A DNA stretch of 64,000 nucleotides, taken from positions 10,640,902-10,704,901 of the forward strand of contig NC_087076.1 in NCBI RefSeq assembly GCF_026151205.1, given 5' to 3'. The stretch's first letter is position 1, and every line of letters begins with the position of its first letter. The stretch is from Bolinopsis microptera. Its lineage: Eukaryota > Ctenophora > Tentaculata > Lobata > Bolinopsidae. Positions 10,004 to 25,000 of the stretch are shown here, one piece after another. Position numbers and translations under genes: made by a program. The notes below the pieces were generated by a model. The model had not been told where the DNA came from and made no database searches. It saw only the letters and a program-made list of their open reading frames with translations.

Positions 10004-13000
10004 CTATCTCTGAGATTGACGGCTTGATCTTTGCGAGGATCTGATAGCTTGATAAACGCTGTCATCTTCATCGCCGTCAAACGTCTGTAAATTGTTAAAT
10101 ATAATGTCATTTTGCAATGTCTTTATTTAAAACTTATTGGGTATATGAGCGGGCACCAATTAAACTGCCACTAATCAACTGATACTATGAAATTAATTAA
10201 CGTTTAAAATATAGTTCAATCAAAGATGGTTCAATTTGACCGCTGAACATTACACTGTTTCATTTACTCACCGTTTCGCTATGACCGGCATCATCCTCAA
10301 CAACTATTGAGCTTTGTCTAGAGACATCAGAGTGTTCAGTGGTAGTAGTGGTAGGGGCGGTAAAGGACTTCCTTTCTTCTGTCATCGACGCTACAAATAA
10401 GTAACAAAGTAAGTACTTGAATAAGACTTTAATATAAATACTATATCTAAATCAAATTCAAATAGACAATTGGGTTAGCATAAATGTTGATGGACATGTA
10501 AAAAAGATAGGGATATCTACCTTAAATCACTGTTACCGATATATCTTATTATGGAACGTAAAATAAACAACTAAAGGTCCCAAAAACTTACTTTTTGTCT
10601 TGATGGCGATACTATCCAAGCTAGAGTCAGTAGGACGTTCCAACTCGCTCCTATCAATGGTGGACTGGTCCATGGTGGTTTCAGTGAGGGACGTCATGAT
10701 GGAGCTAATGTTGGAGGCCTGTATGCTGATGTTAGAGGGCGCTACTGTGCTCGGTGTTTTGTTTTTCATCGTCCTATCTGGGCAGGAGGTGCGGATTAGT
10801 TATAAACAAAATATGGAAACTATTATACTTGTTAAGGTAACTGATTAACATAATTTAATTTTCTTATTTGAAGCTTACAGGAATATGGTGTAAACTTACT
10901 TATTTCCTTCATAATCGAATCATCAGTTTCGTCGTTCGATGAAATATATCTCTTGGCCCTGGCAGAACGAGATCTTGACCTGACTACACTGGGTGACAGA
11001 GTGTGCTCGTAAAACACAGGTTCTGAACGGTACTTGTAGTCAGACTGGATGTCGGGCTGGGGCCTGCTGGGTTCAGATGGTCCTGATTTGGGCTCAAACA
11101 GGGCTTCATGTCGTGATGGTGACGGTGGTTTGGGAGTCAGAGATTTGAGCTGATGCTGCAGAATGTTCGATTCGTTCTTTGCTTTCTCCCTGAAATAAGA
11201 AGGTGTTACTTTACCAGCTATAGCCAATCATCAATTGTGATCGGAGTTGTACCCAGTGGCGGAACAAAGGGCCCTGGACCCTGCAGACCCCACTACGGAG
11301 GGAGAAATTTTAAAATTTGTCTAACTTTGAAACCAGATTCCTCTTCCCCGTAAATCTCAAAGTAATTAGAAAGTCGAAATCTATTATCTTACGTTGATGT
11401 TTATCGGTGGTGAAATACTGATAAGGCGGCAAGATCGATTCGCGCGAAATCCGTTGAGAATTCGGCGCGTTTGTTTATTGCGCGAAAAAACGCAGAACTC
11501 ACAGTGTGTTGCTACCAAGCACACAAACACAAAGTCGCGCGTTACATCAACCTCTAAGTGACCGCCCCATATTTCCGCTCTAAAGTATAAAGCTTTTAAT
11601 CCAAACCTCTCAAATTGCTCGTTTGTTATTCTCCTCAGAAGATTCTTGTTTTGTTCTTTAAGTCTCTCGTAATCATCGCAGACAACTCGGTACTTCTCCC
11701 GCACTTCGTGAAGCTCAGTCTCCTTTATTTGAACCTTTGCCTCTAACTGATTTACCCTCATCAGCTTGTCTCCAACTTTTGACTGGTTATCATACTCCTG
11801 AAGATATATGTGATGAGTAATGCTTGTAATCGAATTAAGATTGGGTGCATTACCAGCCTCCACCACTGCGGGGGTTTTCAGACTATCAAAGTATCAAACA
11901 TGTTAACATTTATAAAATACAGTGTCAGATAAAAGAAAAGAGAATGTCCAATTCCCGGGTCGATTAAACGATTTCAACATTACCTGCTGTCGGCCAGTTT
12001 TGATAATGAACTCCAAGTTTCTAGCACAATCCTTCTCGGCAGCAACCTGACGTTTTAAACTCTCGCAGTCAGACGTCAGGTTCTCTATTACACGCTGCAG
12101 TTGTTCTACTTCTACACTCCTGCGATAAGATTGTCACGTGATCTAAATTAAGAAACTGTAATTGTAGGCTGAGAGGCTGAGGCTGTGACAAAAGTAGGAT
12201 ACTTTCTGCCTTTATACCTCCAATTAAGCATGATAAATAGTTTAGTAACGGACCTGTTAGCTGCTTGTCTAGCATGAGCCTCACGCTGCCCCTCTATCTT
12301 GTTGTTTATCTCTCTAACTGTCTCTAAATCAAGTAAAATGTGTTTCCTCTCCTCCTCATGCTGTTTTACCAGACTCCCGTATTCATTTACCTGAACACCA
12401 AATAAGAGAGATTAAACTCTGAGAATACAATTAATGTTACCTATCTTACTGTCTTGTCAACAGACCTGTTAACTTACTTCAAATGACTGAGAGCGGAATA
12501 CAGAACAGATACCTGTGACTCCATATCACCAATGTGATTCTCCAAATTCTCGTTGTGAGCCAGAACTTTCTGTATCTCCAGGGTTTGTTCTTTTAGCCGG
12601 GCTTCTAGAGCGTTCTTTACCTGACAAAGGAAGTGGTTTGTTAGCAACAAGGAGAAAACATTCAGATTTAAAATGTATGGATGAAATATAATGAATTTCT
12701 TAATGCCCGAGCTGTTACTATAATATTATGTATAATGATAATTCCCTATAAGTAAAAAGCATAATATGTCAAGAAACTTAATGATTGCCAGGATTCAGGA
12801 ATATGTATCCCACTAGTATAAATAAATAAGTAAATCATTCCTACGTCAGCGGTTGCAGCGAGATCCTTCTGCAGGCTGTGGCAGTTCTCAGCACTAATCT
12901 TAGCTTCTCGAGCTATTCTATCGCATTCCATGTTCAACTCTCGGTACTTCTCAAATATTTCCTGGTTATCAGCGTCCTGTGAATAATGCGGTTATTTATT

Positions 13001-16000
13001 TTTATGTTTCATTGTAATGTTTAGTTCGCCGTGATTCCAATTTACCATCTAGTGGTGGGTTATCGTGATGTATCTCATACCCTGTACTTTCTTTAGGAGC
13101 ATATTATGGAAATAAATAAAATATCGAATGTCCTATGATTACAAAATAACGTGGATCAGAAACAAAGTTTTAAACTTTACGGAAGGTGAAATTCATAACG
13201 TGATTGAAGTTTGGACATTACAATATAGTATAGTATATCATAATAAACACTGTCTAACGGGGACATCACGTGCGCAGAATTGAAATTTATTCGTGAGTAG
13301 CAGGGTCAGTTGTAGCTTCGGGCGGGATATTATTAAAAATCCGGTCATTTACCATGATCGCACGAAATGTTCCTAAAATAGCTGGATCGTAGTGTGCCTG
13401 AAAGGCTGTTGTACAGATAAATATGAACTACTTAGTGTATATTTCCTTAATCAGTTAGCACAGGGCCGATAGAATAATTTCAGGCGGAATTAAGCGTAAT
13501 ATTCCATCTATTAATATATGAGAGTGTAATGGTCATTAGTACTTGGGTCTGAATAAATTGAGGATTGAGTAGGGTAAGAGAGAAATAGCCGTTAAGTTAG
13601 AGAGTAAATCACAGGTGCTGTTAGAATTAGGTCTCCCTGAACGGAATACGTTGTATTAAACCATATATTAAATTATGGCCATTCTTCTTCTTAATTAGTC
13701 ATTTTCGTCACCGAAATAGCTCATTGAAACGAATGAGAAAACTGACTTCTGTATTTGACAAAACTTAGGCGTTAACCTTGCTAGTTCACAGTTCGATATA
13801 ACCTTATACATAATTAATCATCTGACTATCTTCACACTAGATGGTGGACACAATTAAGCTTAGTTTGGTTACGCAGTGTAGTATGAGATTTATTATTTTG
13901 ACATTTACTTGACCTCCCTTGCTTTCTTAAATACTTCATCATGTGTACAAGTCCATCATACTGAGCCCACACTTGGGTTGAAGCTAATAAATTAATTAAC
14001 ACAATTTCCAACTTGGTAAAATGTCTGATATCCTACTTTCTAAGCAAGATGACGTACAACTACTCCAACTACACCATGTTTGGTATAAAGAACAAATCAG
14101 AGAGGGACCTCCACGCGGGATGGATAACACTATTCATCACATTCTCTCTCCTCGGAGACTCTACCATACTTATAGCCTCCATCAAGTTCAAAGCATTTCG
14201 TATTCATAAGATTATAGTAGCTTTTATCCAGCACATAGCTGCTTGTGACTTGCTCACCTCTGCCGGTCATCTTCTTCCTTGTGTTATATCAATGATCACT
14301 AACAGTCCCCCCATGGATAGAGTTCAGATCTACATCAGGTTCTGTCTGAATTACTTTGTAAACACTGTTACGTTACTCCTCACCTGCACCATGGTGTTAA
14401 GTAAGCTGATCCTCCTCAAGTACCCGTTTAAGACAAACACCTGGAATTTAAGGTTGGCTCATAAAGCCTGTGCAGGTATTTGGATAGCCTCACTTTATGT
14501 TCCGGCTCTACATCTCTTGGTGGATAAAGATGATGTTATCTTTGACTACAGGATCTACGTCTGCACCCACGGTTACTCATCAAGGATATGGAAGATTCTC
14601 CTACCAATAAGTGGTGTGTTCACAATAATAGCCCCTAACTTTATACTGGTCTTCTCAACAGTTATGTTGCTGAGAGAGGCACGGAAAGTGGCAGGAAAAG
14701 GGGCTGAAAGTCTCAAGTGGCAAGGCATCATTACTGTCGTGCTCACAGCCATAGTTTACAGTGTTTCTCTGTTACCATTCGCAGTGTACTGTATTGCTGA
14801 GCCTTGGGTGCCTAAAGATCCCGTAACACCAGGACCATTCCACATGAAGTACTTCCAAGTTGCTTGTGGCATCATTAACTTGAATATTCTAGCTAACTTC
14901 TTTATTTATAGCCTGACTGTCAGAAGCTTCAGGGGGTTTCTTGGAACAGAACTTCCTCAAATGGTACTGGGACTCTTCTGCAAAGGTAATAATTCACATT
15001 TTTATTTTACTGTTAAAAACAAACAGTACGTAGACGATGATGTTTCTTGTTACGTGAGTATATTTTATAATGGTCCATAGTCATTGATGGATTTCAATCA
15101 CCACAATCTACCTTAATTAATTTACTATTCTCCACTCAGGAGGACCACCTAACGGCAGAAGACAGAACCCCTATCGGACAAATGAACTTCAAGTCAAACC
15201 CAGGAGACGACAATTTGATGGGGTGCCCGGTGCTAGGAGAGCACCAGCAGTAAAAATAGTTGCTTAGGTGGATTATACACTTGAATTAGGTGGATTCTAT
15301 GCAATTATTTTACCTTGCTGAGGGTAAAAGATAAAAGAGAGAGCCTGATCATTATATAATAGACGAGTCCAGCTGTTATCTCACACAGACTAACTACGGA
15401 CTCAGGGCTCATGTTTTAACCACTTAAATCCGCATACTCCTTACTCGTTAACGCTGTTTTCCTTTGTGAACACCTCTTTCTCATGTGACAAACCTAAAGA
15501 AGGCAAAGAACTAGATGCTTTCCTGCTGTGGACCTAAAGACTCAGTCCCTCTATAAAAACTAAATAAAAACATCCCCACATTCCCTCTCCACTGCTCATT
15601 AAAATACTGAGGGATAATGAGCAGTGGAGAGGACATGTGGGGAGCTGGAGGAGCAATAAGAAATACTACCAGCTCACATAAATACATACCATCATGTGTG
15701 GTTTAATTGCTAAGTTTAATATTATGGCCTTTTCAATCTGTTCGGACTGCGGACATACTTTCTGTTGTACTTATGGAGAACTACTAAAGACGAGCTCATT
15801 ATCATTTCCATCACGTACTACATGTGTTCCGTTTTTTTTCTGCGTTACTTTTATATCTGGTAAATTTATAATATTTCCAGTTTCTAGACATTTCAAGTTT
15901 CTAGACCATGGTTTTAATAATTTCGTCAGAATACCCAAATTTCCAGGAGTCATCTTCCTACTCAAACGCTACATTCACGAGGTTAAACATGGTAGGGATA

Positions 16001-19000
16001 CCACTTTATAAACAATCACTTTCCCACCTGAACTCTAGTAATATGTATGGTAATTGGTAATTATGGCAAACCTTGAGTCCTATCAGGTGCTCAATACTGT
16101 GGAGCTCGTGACTTTTCTCGTTCGAGTCCTTTCTTAGTAGTTGAACCTGTTTCTCAAGACCTCGCATCTCGCTATTCAGCCTCTGAAATTAGTTTTTAAA
16201 TGTTTATACGAATAGAACTAACTAAATCCATTTGGATAGATACTGTAATTTGTATCTGAACTAAGCTTGAATGGAGCCCCACCCCCCCCCCCACCCGCCC
16301 CCCGCCGCGCCCGCTCACAGTTACAAACCTGGTTCTCAGAAGTCATGTTAGCAATATCATCGGTTAGTTGTTTGTTGTGTTTCAAGGTTAATTCCTTCAC
16401 ACTTTCTAGTTGTGACAGTTCCTCGATCATCTTGTTCACTTGTTTTCTCAGACTGGCAACTTCCTGGTCCTAGAGGGAAAAATGTTTATTTGTATGGTTC
16501 TTACTTAGTCACCAGTTAAAAAACTCTAAAATTACCTTAAGCACTCCTCTGCTATGAACGAAAAAAACCAGACCGAAGTACAAAGAACCAACCTTCTGTC
16601 CGACAAGTTGTTTCTGCTCTGAGAACTTGTCCTCAAAAGCCTTTATCTCCATGGTCAGCACGTGCAACTCATTATCTTGCTTCATGAACTTCTGGTTTAT
16701 CTCATGTATCTTCTCCGTTTTCTCGTCCAGCTGTTGTAACAGTGTGTCCTGTTCTTTCTCCTTGTCCACAAGGGTCTGCTTCATCTTGATTGTGCTGTTG
16801 TTCTTACCTCGCAGCGAATCTTGTAGCTCTTGCACCTGTCACAGTAACGTTTCATGTGAGACTGATAATGGTATAAGAAGTCTCTGTCTACTTAAAACGC
16901 AATTCAATGAAAACTTCTGATTTAAATTTGTAGCCATTGTCATGAAAAGCTTTAAAGTTATGATGTGTTTATTGTTTAAGACTGTTTGAATGATGGTGTT
17001 AGAAGTTTCTGGTAAAGTAAAACGTAAACATCCCGATCTGACGAGGTCTTATCATTAGTTCTCGTCGTCGTGACAGGTCTCGTACGATAACTTTAATCAT
17101 TCCAACAGTTCAATCCTATTAGCGTTTAGCTTAAACGTTGTAAATTGCGCAAGGATATATAATAATTTAAACGGCCAATGATGTAGAAATAGTTTTCATT
17201 GTTCTTAATCTTTTGCTTTACAACTTTTAGCTTTGAATACTATAACATGTGTTATCACTGTAATGTTAATTTACCCACTAAATTGACACTCTTCAAATTT
17301 CAAATAGTTGTTCATTTCTGTGGCGCAGTTTTTACTTACGATGGCTAACCTGCAAAACCAGTAATTAGAGAAAAATGAATTCACGGGTAATGTCAAGAAC
17401 CAGCAAATGAAGGGTGTACCTGTTTGTCGAGGAAGTTGTTGCGCTGATTTACCAGCTCCAGTTCCATATTGACCTCTGACAGTTTGTTGTGCAGATCGTC
17501 TCTGCTGCGCTGCGCGGCTCCAGCCACCGTCTTAAGATGCATTATCTGCGACTCCGTGTGTGATTTCCCTGGGATTGTAAATTGTTATCAGCTTAATTTG
17601 AGTATACTCGCTGTTTTTTGCTGCTATCTTAGGAGGTGGACAATGTTCCTGCTATTTAGTGTTTATGCACTCAATACTTTACGAGGAATTACAGGCAATA
17701 TCTTCCAGAAAGTTGAAGATAAGAAATCTTCATACAAGTATTATATACATATACTCATTACTCATGAGTCAATGATAACAATACGTCTAGTGAAGACACT
17801 TGATCAGGTGATATAAGGTAACACAATCATCTGGTGGTTAGAGACCAGATGAACGCGACGCTTCTATGTATTTGTAAAACTAGGTTTGCAGTTTGACAGC
17901 TCATCAATCTATTGACAACAACATGTCATAGCTCATTTTAAGAGCGTGACTAATGATAAAAATTGCCTATGTAAAGCTAGGGTTTCTATGGAGACAATGT
18001 CTAGACAATTTACTGGAATTTTTTGTGTTGTCTAGACAACATTTTAAAATTATCTAAACAAAATCCAGATTCAAACTTTTAAGTTTTGAAAATAATATGG
18101 CTGGTGATAAGATACCCTACCCTGAGCCTTCATACCGTGAAGGTACTAATATTATGATTTTCCAAGAGTCATTCAGCCAGTATACCGTGTTTGCATTGTC
18201 ATATATATATACTAGTCATCAGGGGTCCTTGCACCCCTATTTGATTAGTAGGGCTAACTAATCGTGTTTAAGAGAGTGCTAGGTCTAATAAGCAGAGTAC
18301 AGACTAGCCCACCCCCCGCTCCTCAGCTTCAGTATATATAATGACAGTGTTTGTAAAGAGAGGAGCCCAGGTGTTTTGTTAGTTATCATGACTCACATTG
18401 CCTCCGCCATCTTGGTCACTTAGGCTGAGTATACTGTAGCTGTCATAACAGTCAGTGCTCTCTTAGATCCTAACTAAACGGTACGTTGCAGCTTTTATAA
18501 CAACTTTCAAAACAACGCACCTCCCCAAAATAACACCATCTAGGTGCGGGATAGCCTTACCCAGGTCCCGGATTTTACTTTTGAAGATGAATAATACATG
18601 TGAGTCCACAATTTACCTGCTTGAGCTGTATAAAGATGAGTAGAAGAAGTGGTGACTAGTTCCTCTAACTTCTTTATAGTCTCCTTAGCATTGCTCGCTT
18701 TGTTCTGCAACAAATCTCTCTCCACAGTGAGCGAATGTATCTTACGGTCCTGTTCCCTCACCTTGTCTCCCAATTGTTCTGTCTCCAGCTGGGCGGTCTG
18801 TTTGTCTAGCGCTAGTTGCTCTGTCAGGCCTTCTTTGGCTGATAATGCCTGAAAGTAATGTGCTAGCTTGGAGGGTTCGTTAATATTTATCAAGTAATCT
18901 TGGTACTTGGAGGGTTAGTTAATGTTTATTTATAAATTTAATGAACCCTCCAACCGTGCCTTAAGAACCGTGCCTTATGTAACCCTTGTGCCTTAACCGT

Positions 19001-22000
19001 GCCTTTAACTGTGCTTTAACCGTGCCTTAACCGTGCGTTAACCGTGCTTTGCCACACTACCGAATTGCCGAGAGTTCATTAATATTTGGGTAAATTAGGA
19101 TTGAACTCAAAGGTGTTAGGCCCGATATTTATTAATATGCATGGAAGCTTGTGAGTCAGGACGTGGACTATTGTTCTCTAAAGTTAGGGAAACGTTCCAC
19201 CTTCCACCCCATACCAAGCCGGTCACATACAGTTAACTTAGTCTGGTATATAAGCTGACCTCTAGCAGTGAGGCTGCATTATGTCATCCCTTCAAATATG
19301 TTGAGTGTTTCTCTGGTCTCTAGCTCAAGGCTGTGTTAAAAGTTAGTGACGTCTATGATAACTGAAACCGCTGGAAGTTTGCTTTTTCATTGCTATGGTT
19401 ATACTTAAATCATAATTGTCTGACCCCCTCTTTCCATAGTAAATGACACGTTCAGTGCTCACCGAAAAGAGCTTATTAAGATGCATGAATTGATAATTAA
19501 TTCCCATAACGATATACATTAGCCAATTATCTATTAGCTTAATCTGAAAACCATCACTAAATTACTCAGCTAATGTGGTCCTTCTAATACGCTGTGTCGC
19601 GGTATCCCTTATTCTAGTACAGACTACCCTTATCCTGCACCTCCGTTAAATAAAGCACCCGTTATAACGGGCTATACGGTATGCCCCAGGGCCCAGTTGA
19701 GCACGGATGGCCTCTTAATTTCGAGCTTTTAGTTTAATGTTATTGTAATTTGGAGTATTTAGCGGGAAGCTTTTCCTGGCAGTGCTATAATTATACTACC
19801 ACTTAACAGTTGCATTGCACTCCTATACTACTATTCTATACAGACGTAGTCCCACAGTTGCATTGCACTGCTAGTACTACTATTCTATACAGACGTAGTC
19901 CCACAGTTGCATTGCACTCCTATACTACTAGTCTATATAGACGTAGTCCCACAGTGTATTGCACTGCTAGTACTACTATTCTATACAGACGTAGTCCCAC
20001 AGTGTATTGCACTCCTATACTACTAGTCTATACAGACGTAGTCCCAGACTCCCACAGTGTATTGCACTCCTATACTACTAAGCTATACAGACGTAGTCCC
20101 AGACTCCCACAGTGTATGAACTGACCTCATTGAAACACGTGCAATACTTGCGATCACGTCCAGGAGAAACGTAACTGAAAATAGCTTAGTTCGCTTCTAT
20201 TCACGCAGCAAAGTCATTTTGTACACATTGTTAGCCTCTAATTGTTTTTAAATAGGCTTTTCTACTATAATTGTGCCTAAAATCTTGGTAAATACGTAGT
20301 TAAATATTTTTAGTTAAGTAAGCTGTGCTACAATTACTGTTAAATTGTTTGTGATCACAATATTTGGTATTATCCCCTACTTAATCATTTTGTAGTGCAA
20401 TTTTCAAGAGTTACACCGTGACTCAATTCAATTCGATTTTTGTTGTTTTTTGTAATTTTAAACATTATCGCTCAATCGTTGATATCTCATTTTTAGCGTT
20501 AAGTTTCCGAAGTCAAAGTAATCGTAAAAGCAGGCTGAGCAGAACCAGATACAGAAATGGGACACTGGGTTTCTACAGAGATTCTCTTATGGTTCTCATG
20601 GGGATCTGTTACGCAGGTACGTTTAAACTAAGAACTTCAAGTTAGAATACACTCAAAATATACACATCTTTTGGTTTAAATATAATGACACAGCAATATC
20701 AAACCGTAAATATTGATGGAATTTGATCGAAAAGAACATTGAGAGTTCACTTAGTTTCACTTATCAAACATATGTCTCATCTCTCAGGATATACTGAATG
20801 GAATGATGTTCCTACGGAGAAGGGGGTTAGACTCGAAGGACCTATTGAAGAAAAGAAATTCCAGATCAAAACTGATGCGATGATTAAACCAGGACATGAC
20901 ATTCGGTTTTTCTTGAATAATGCTTTTGTCACCTTTGAAGCGAGTAAAATCAACGTAAAAAAGTGCGGTCCCTATGTTTTTAAAACGACAGCTGGTTTTC
21001 TATCAAGAGGGGGTATTCTGACTTTCCTGAAAACTCAGACCACCCTCAAAATATGGTTTGATGATGAACTTGAAGTAGATTGGGACTTTAGTGAAGTCGC
21101 CGATTGCTGGATGAAATACAAGGCAACAAGTATCCAATTCCATCTGGCAAATTTTATGGACACAGCTTCGAAACAATACCGATTTTCAACGGGTAAGAGA
21201 AATTTAAATCTCTAATTCTATAACAAAAGTAACCTGTTCTTAAACTCGAATAGTAGTAGAAAATATTCATTTTTAATAAATTTGTCACACTCTTCAGATG
21301 ACCCCGACCCGTGCACAGCACTACCCACAAGACTGGAACTACAGGATCACAGAGGGAACACTTCCAGCTGATCCAGACTCGACACTAACTGTCAAGTGTG
21401 CTAGAGGATGGAAACAAGCGGGTGAAGAAGCTACTGTAACCTGTGTGACTGGAACTGAGTTCACATCTGATGTGGACCTTCCAAAGTGCTTCAGTAAGTT
21501 GTTTCTTAGATTATTGTAATGAGACTAACTGCAAACAAGTCAAATATTCATTTCTGGGCAATGATTATTTGATTTGTTGGTTGAAATATGCCACTTCATA
21601 TAAGAAAATTTTGTATTATGTTGGCATACATTTAATTCTATTGTAAATTATTGTTCAATAGTTCACCAAAATAGTAACCAGTAAACCAGTAACATTATGA
21701 CGAGACAGCTGACTAACCTGTTTTAGCTTGGTGATGGCGTTATCTCGCTCTATCTTGAGAGATGCTCCTGACTCCGCCAGTAACTGATCAGTCTGTTCAG
21801 AACGAAGTCTCTTTACTTCATCAGTTGCCTGGTTGAGACACGGTATTAGTACACGTGGTAGGTTTGGAGCATAAAAACAACTAGGAAATTGAGGAAGAAA
21901 GAAATGGAGTTACTTACAAAGTTCAGAATAACTTATAGCTTGATTAAAGTAATGGTAAAATTTAAAATGGCAACACTTTAGGTACATGTCTGTCCACAGA

Positions 22001-25000
22001 TTTATAATGTTAAGATTTTAGAAACCTGAAGGTAGAGAGCATCGATGTTGTCTCTCTCCGAGGTAACGAGACGGACATTAGATTTTAGGTTCAGAATCTC
22101 ACTCCTGCAGTTCAGAAACTTGCCGCTTTGCTTTATCTCGTTCAGTTGACAGCTTCTCCAGTTGTGATAGCTAGGAATGAAGGAGATAAGACCAAGGGTG
22201 GGGAGTTTGGTAAAACTTACAGTATTTTAATTGTGTACAGTGTAATTAGCTACATAGACTGATTTAAATTACATAGTTGTTGATGTATTACATAATATAT
22301 ATTATATATATTCAAGATGATATATTGTGAATAATTATCATCATCTTTCATTAACTAATTACTAACCGGTTCATTCTCCCTTGCAGGTATAGTGTATTTT
22401 GAGATAAGGGACTGTAAATTGGAGCACTCTTGTCTGTAATAATAACTTCTTCTGATTTCAGGTTCTACTCCTTCTGTACATCGTCTACCTCCTGTATTTG
22501 GACAGACGTATGATACACCGCAGTGTGCTTATAGAAATTACATTTTTAAAACAGACTTTGGCAGATGATTTAATTAATACTTGAAAGTTTTGTAACTTTT
22601 TAAAATTTAACCTTCAAAAGAACTGTAATCTGATTTTTATTAGAGTCCCTCTCATCAGTCAACTTATCAATCTGGTCCTGCCAGTTAGCTTCAGCCATTC
22701 CTTTCTGTTTGCTCCAAGTTGGTTGTCTTTAACGAGGTGATATGCTCCAAACTGAGATAAATATTAGATTTATTCGACAACTCAGTTAAATCTTTAATTT
22801 TAGCAATTAATGAACCGTATCCTATTTAAATTTTACCACAGTAAAAGTATATAATTTGGGAGCATGAATGTGTCATGCCGAATGCAAAAACTTTTCAATT
22901 ACAATTCCTGTTAAATTGTGTGATCGAGTAAGAAAAAAACAGATGGTCACTTATTCACCTGTTCACATTCCTCTTCAGCTGTTTATTCTCCTCCCCCAGA
23001 TCCCTGATCTGTCTGCCCGCCTCCTTCTTATCCTCCTCCAATCTCTTCACCACTAGAGTGAACCTCTCCGTCTCAACATGAGACTCCGTCAGCAACTTCA
23101 CTAGATCTTTCTTCTCCAACTTTAGCTCGTCTACCTTCTCTTGTAGAGCAACATGCTGTGCTGCTTTCTCCTCGAACAAGTTCTCTTTGTCTTTTATTCT
23201 TGTGGAAGACTCATGTCAAGCTCTGTTTCGTATGTTCCGAGGCGTGCGTTCTTTTCTACCTTCATCTTTTCTAGCTCTTCTTGAATTTTGTTGTATTTTT
23301 GTTGCAGGTCTGTGTTCCTTGGTTTGATATGCCTGATAAGGTTTAGAATGAACGAATGATACGGTTTATGAACACTGCACGGAAAACTTTATTTCTAAAA
23401 GGAAATAACGTGAAATAAAGTGAATGAATAATAACCTTATTTCCCTCCATTTCCTCTCGCTGTTTAGCCAGTGAGGCTCTCAATTTAGCATCCAGTTCTC
23501 TGTTGGCTTGTTGCAAATATTCGACCTAGATGAACATAGTTGGTCAATTGCTTAGATCATGTCTAAAGTGAAAAACAACAGAAAGCTTATAATGCTTCTC
23601 AATCGCTTAGATCAACCCAAAATTAAAAACAATGTACAGCTTTAGGTAATTTTTATCAAGTCTAGCATTACTTGCTTTTGAATTATTCAAGTTCAAGAAG
23701 GTGGTTAACAAGTGTTCACCTGGATATTAAGATGAGAGATAACTCTTTCAGTGCTCTCAGCCATCCCATCGTTTATCATGGCCTTAGTAGGTCTGCCACC
23801 TTCCAACAAATGTTGTAGCCTATCAATCTCCTTGTCTCTTAAAGTGACCTGCTTTACCAACGTCTCACTCTTCCTTGTAGATGCTGCATTTGCTTCCCTC
23901 CATGTTTTTGACCTGTCTGTTGAGTTCTGCAATCTGCTGATCTGCAACACGAAGCAGATCACACATGTAGGGATCTGATTGAGGTTTTGTGGGTGTTTGA
24001 ATGTCGGATCCAGGGGACATGGGCAGTGAAGTGTTCATCTCAAGGACAGGTCTTCTTTGGGCAATGTGGCGTCGTCTGCCACCAGGGGTTTCGACCACTG
24101 CATTCATATTTCGTTCCTAAAAATAATGTAATATAATATACAAGCAAAAAATATGATATAATTTTAAGGCAAACATTCAGAGAACAATTTCCTGATTTCC
24201 AGATGGAACTTACGTGAAGCTGTTGTATTCTGGTGGATTTAGCTTGCTCTTGTTTTTGTAAGGCTTTCAGTTTATGAGCATATTGGGAATTCAAAAACTG
24301 CAAATCTGCACATTCATGTTCTGACTTCCTGAGGGCACTTTTCAGATCTTTGACTTTACCATCAGTTTCTTCTTTCACCTGAAGTTTGTGAGCTAAAATT
24401 CCTGTATAATTATTTAGCTATTCAGTGTTTGTGTTTTGCCTTTCAATGTCACTATTATATAATAGACTTTATAATGCATCATGCTGTTCTTATCATTACG
24501 ATATCTAAATTATCTATTTTTTTCATTTGAATACAAGCTGCATTATACCTTGATAATTTGAATGTGTAGATCATTATTTTCTCTGAGCAGTCGAGTGTTC
24601 TCAGCTTTGTATGGATCACCTTGTTGAATGATTGCTTGGCTTTCTTCCTGGAAATATAAGAGTAAAAACAAGCTTGAACGACCATTTCATTTGATTTTAT
24701 ATATTTTTTAAAATAAATACATGTTGGCCTAAATCGTTGTTCAAAAAAGATGACGTCATGTCAATTTAAACTTTTCTATATTAGTGTTAAAAGTGTGTCC
24801 GTCATTTATGAAACATAGTCCACTGTTCCATTCAGGAATCTAGACAGGATTAATGATCACCTTTAAAGATGCAGTGTGCTGTTTGCTTGCTTTAAAACTC
24901 TCTGTTGTGTGAATAGGTCAGGCGAATAACTTTTCGACAAGAGGAACTGATGAGACGTCCAGGGTCTGCCTGTATCCCAGTTGGTCCAGTCTCTTCCGTA

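Noticed and set aside
17346-17355. A 10-base micro-exon of CEP135 on the minus strand between good-looking splice sites
   Set aside because: Exons 17420-17568 and 16593-16835 join in phase 0 without it; a 10-base exon would break the frame.
19810-20124. A 104-codon periodic ORF
   Set aside because: It is a translation of a six-copy tandem repeat without any domain or splice support.
2301-21493. Joining the sushi exons at 2.3 kb and 21.3 kb into one gene
   Set aside because: About 18 kb and two other genes separate them, and the second gene has its own upstream exons and signal-like segment.
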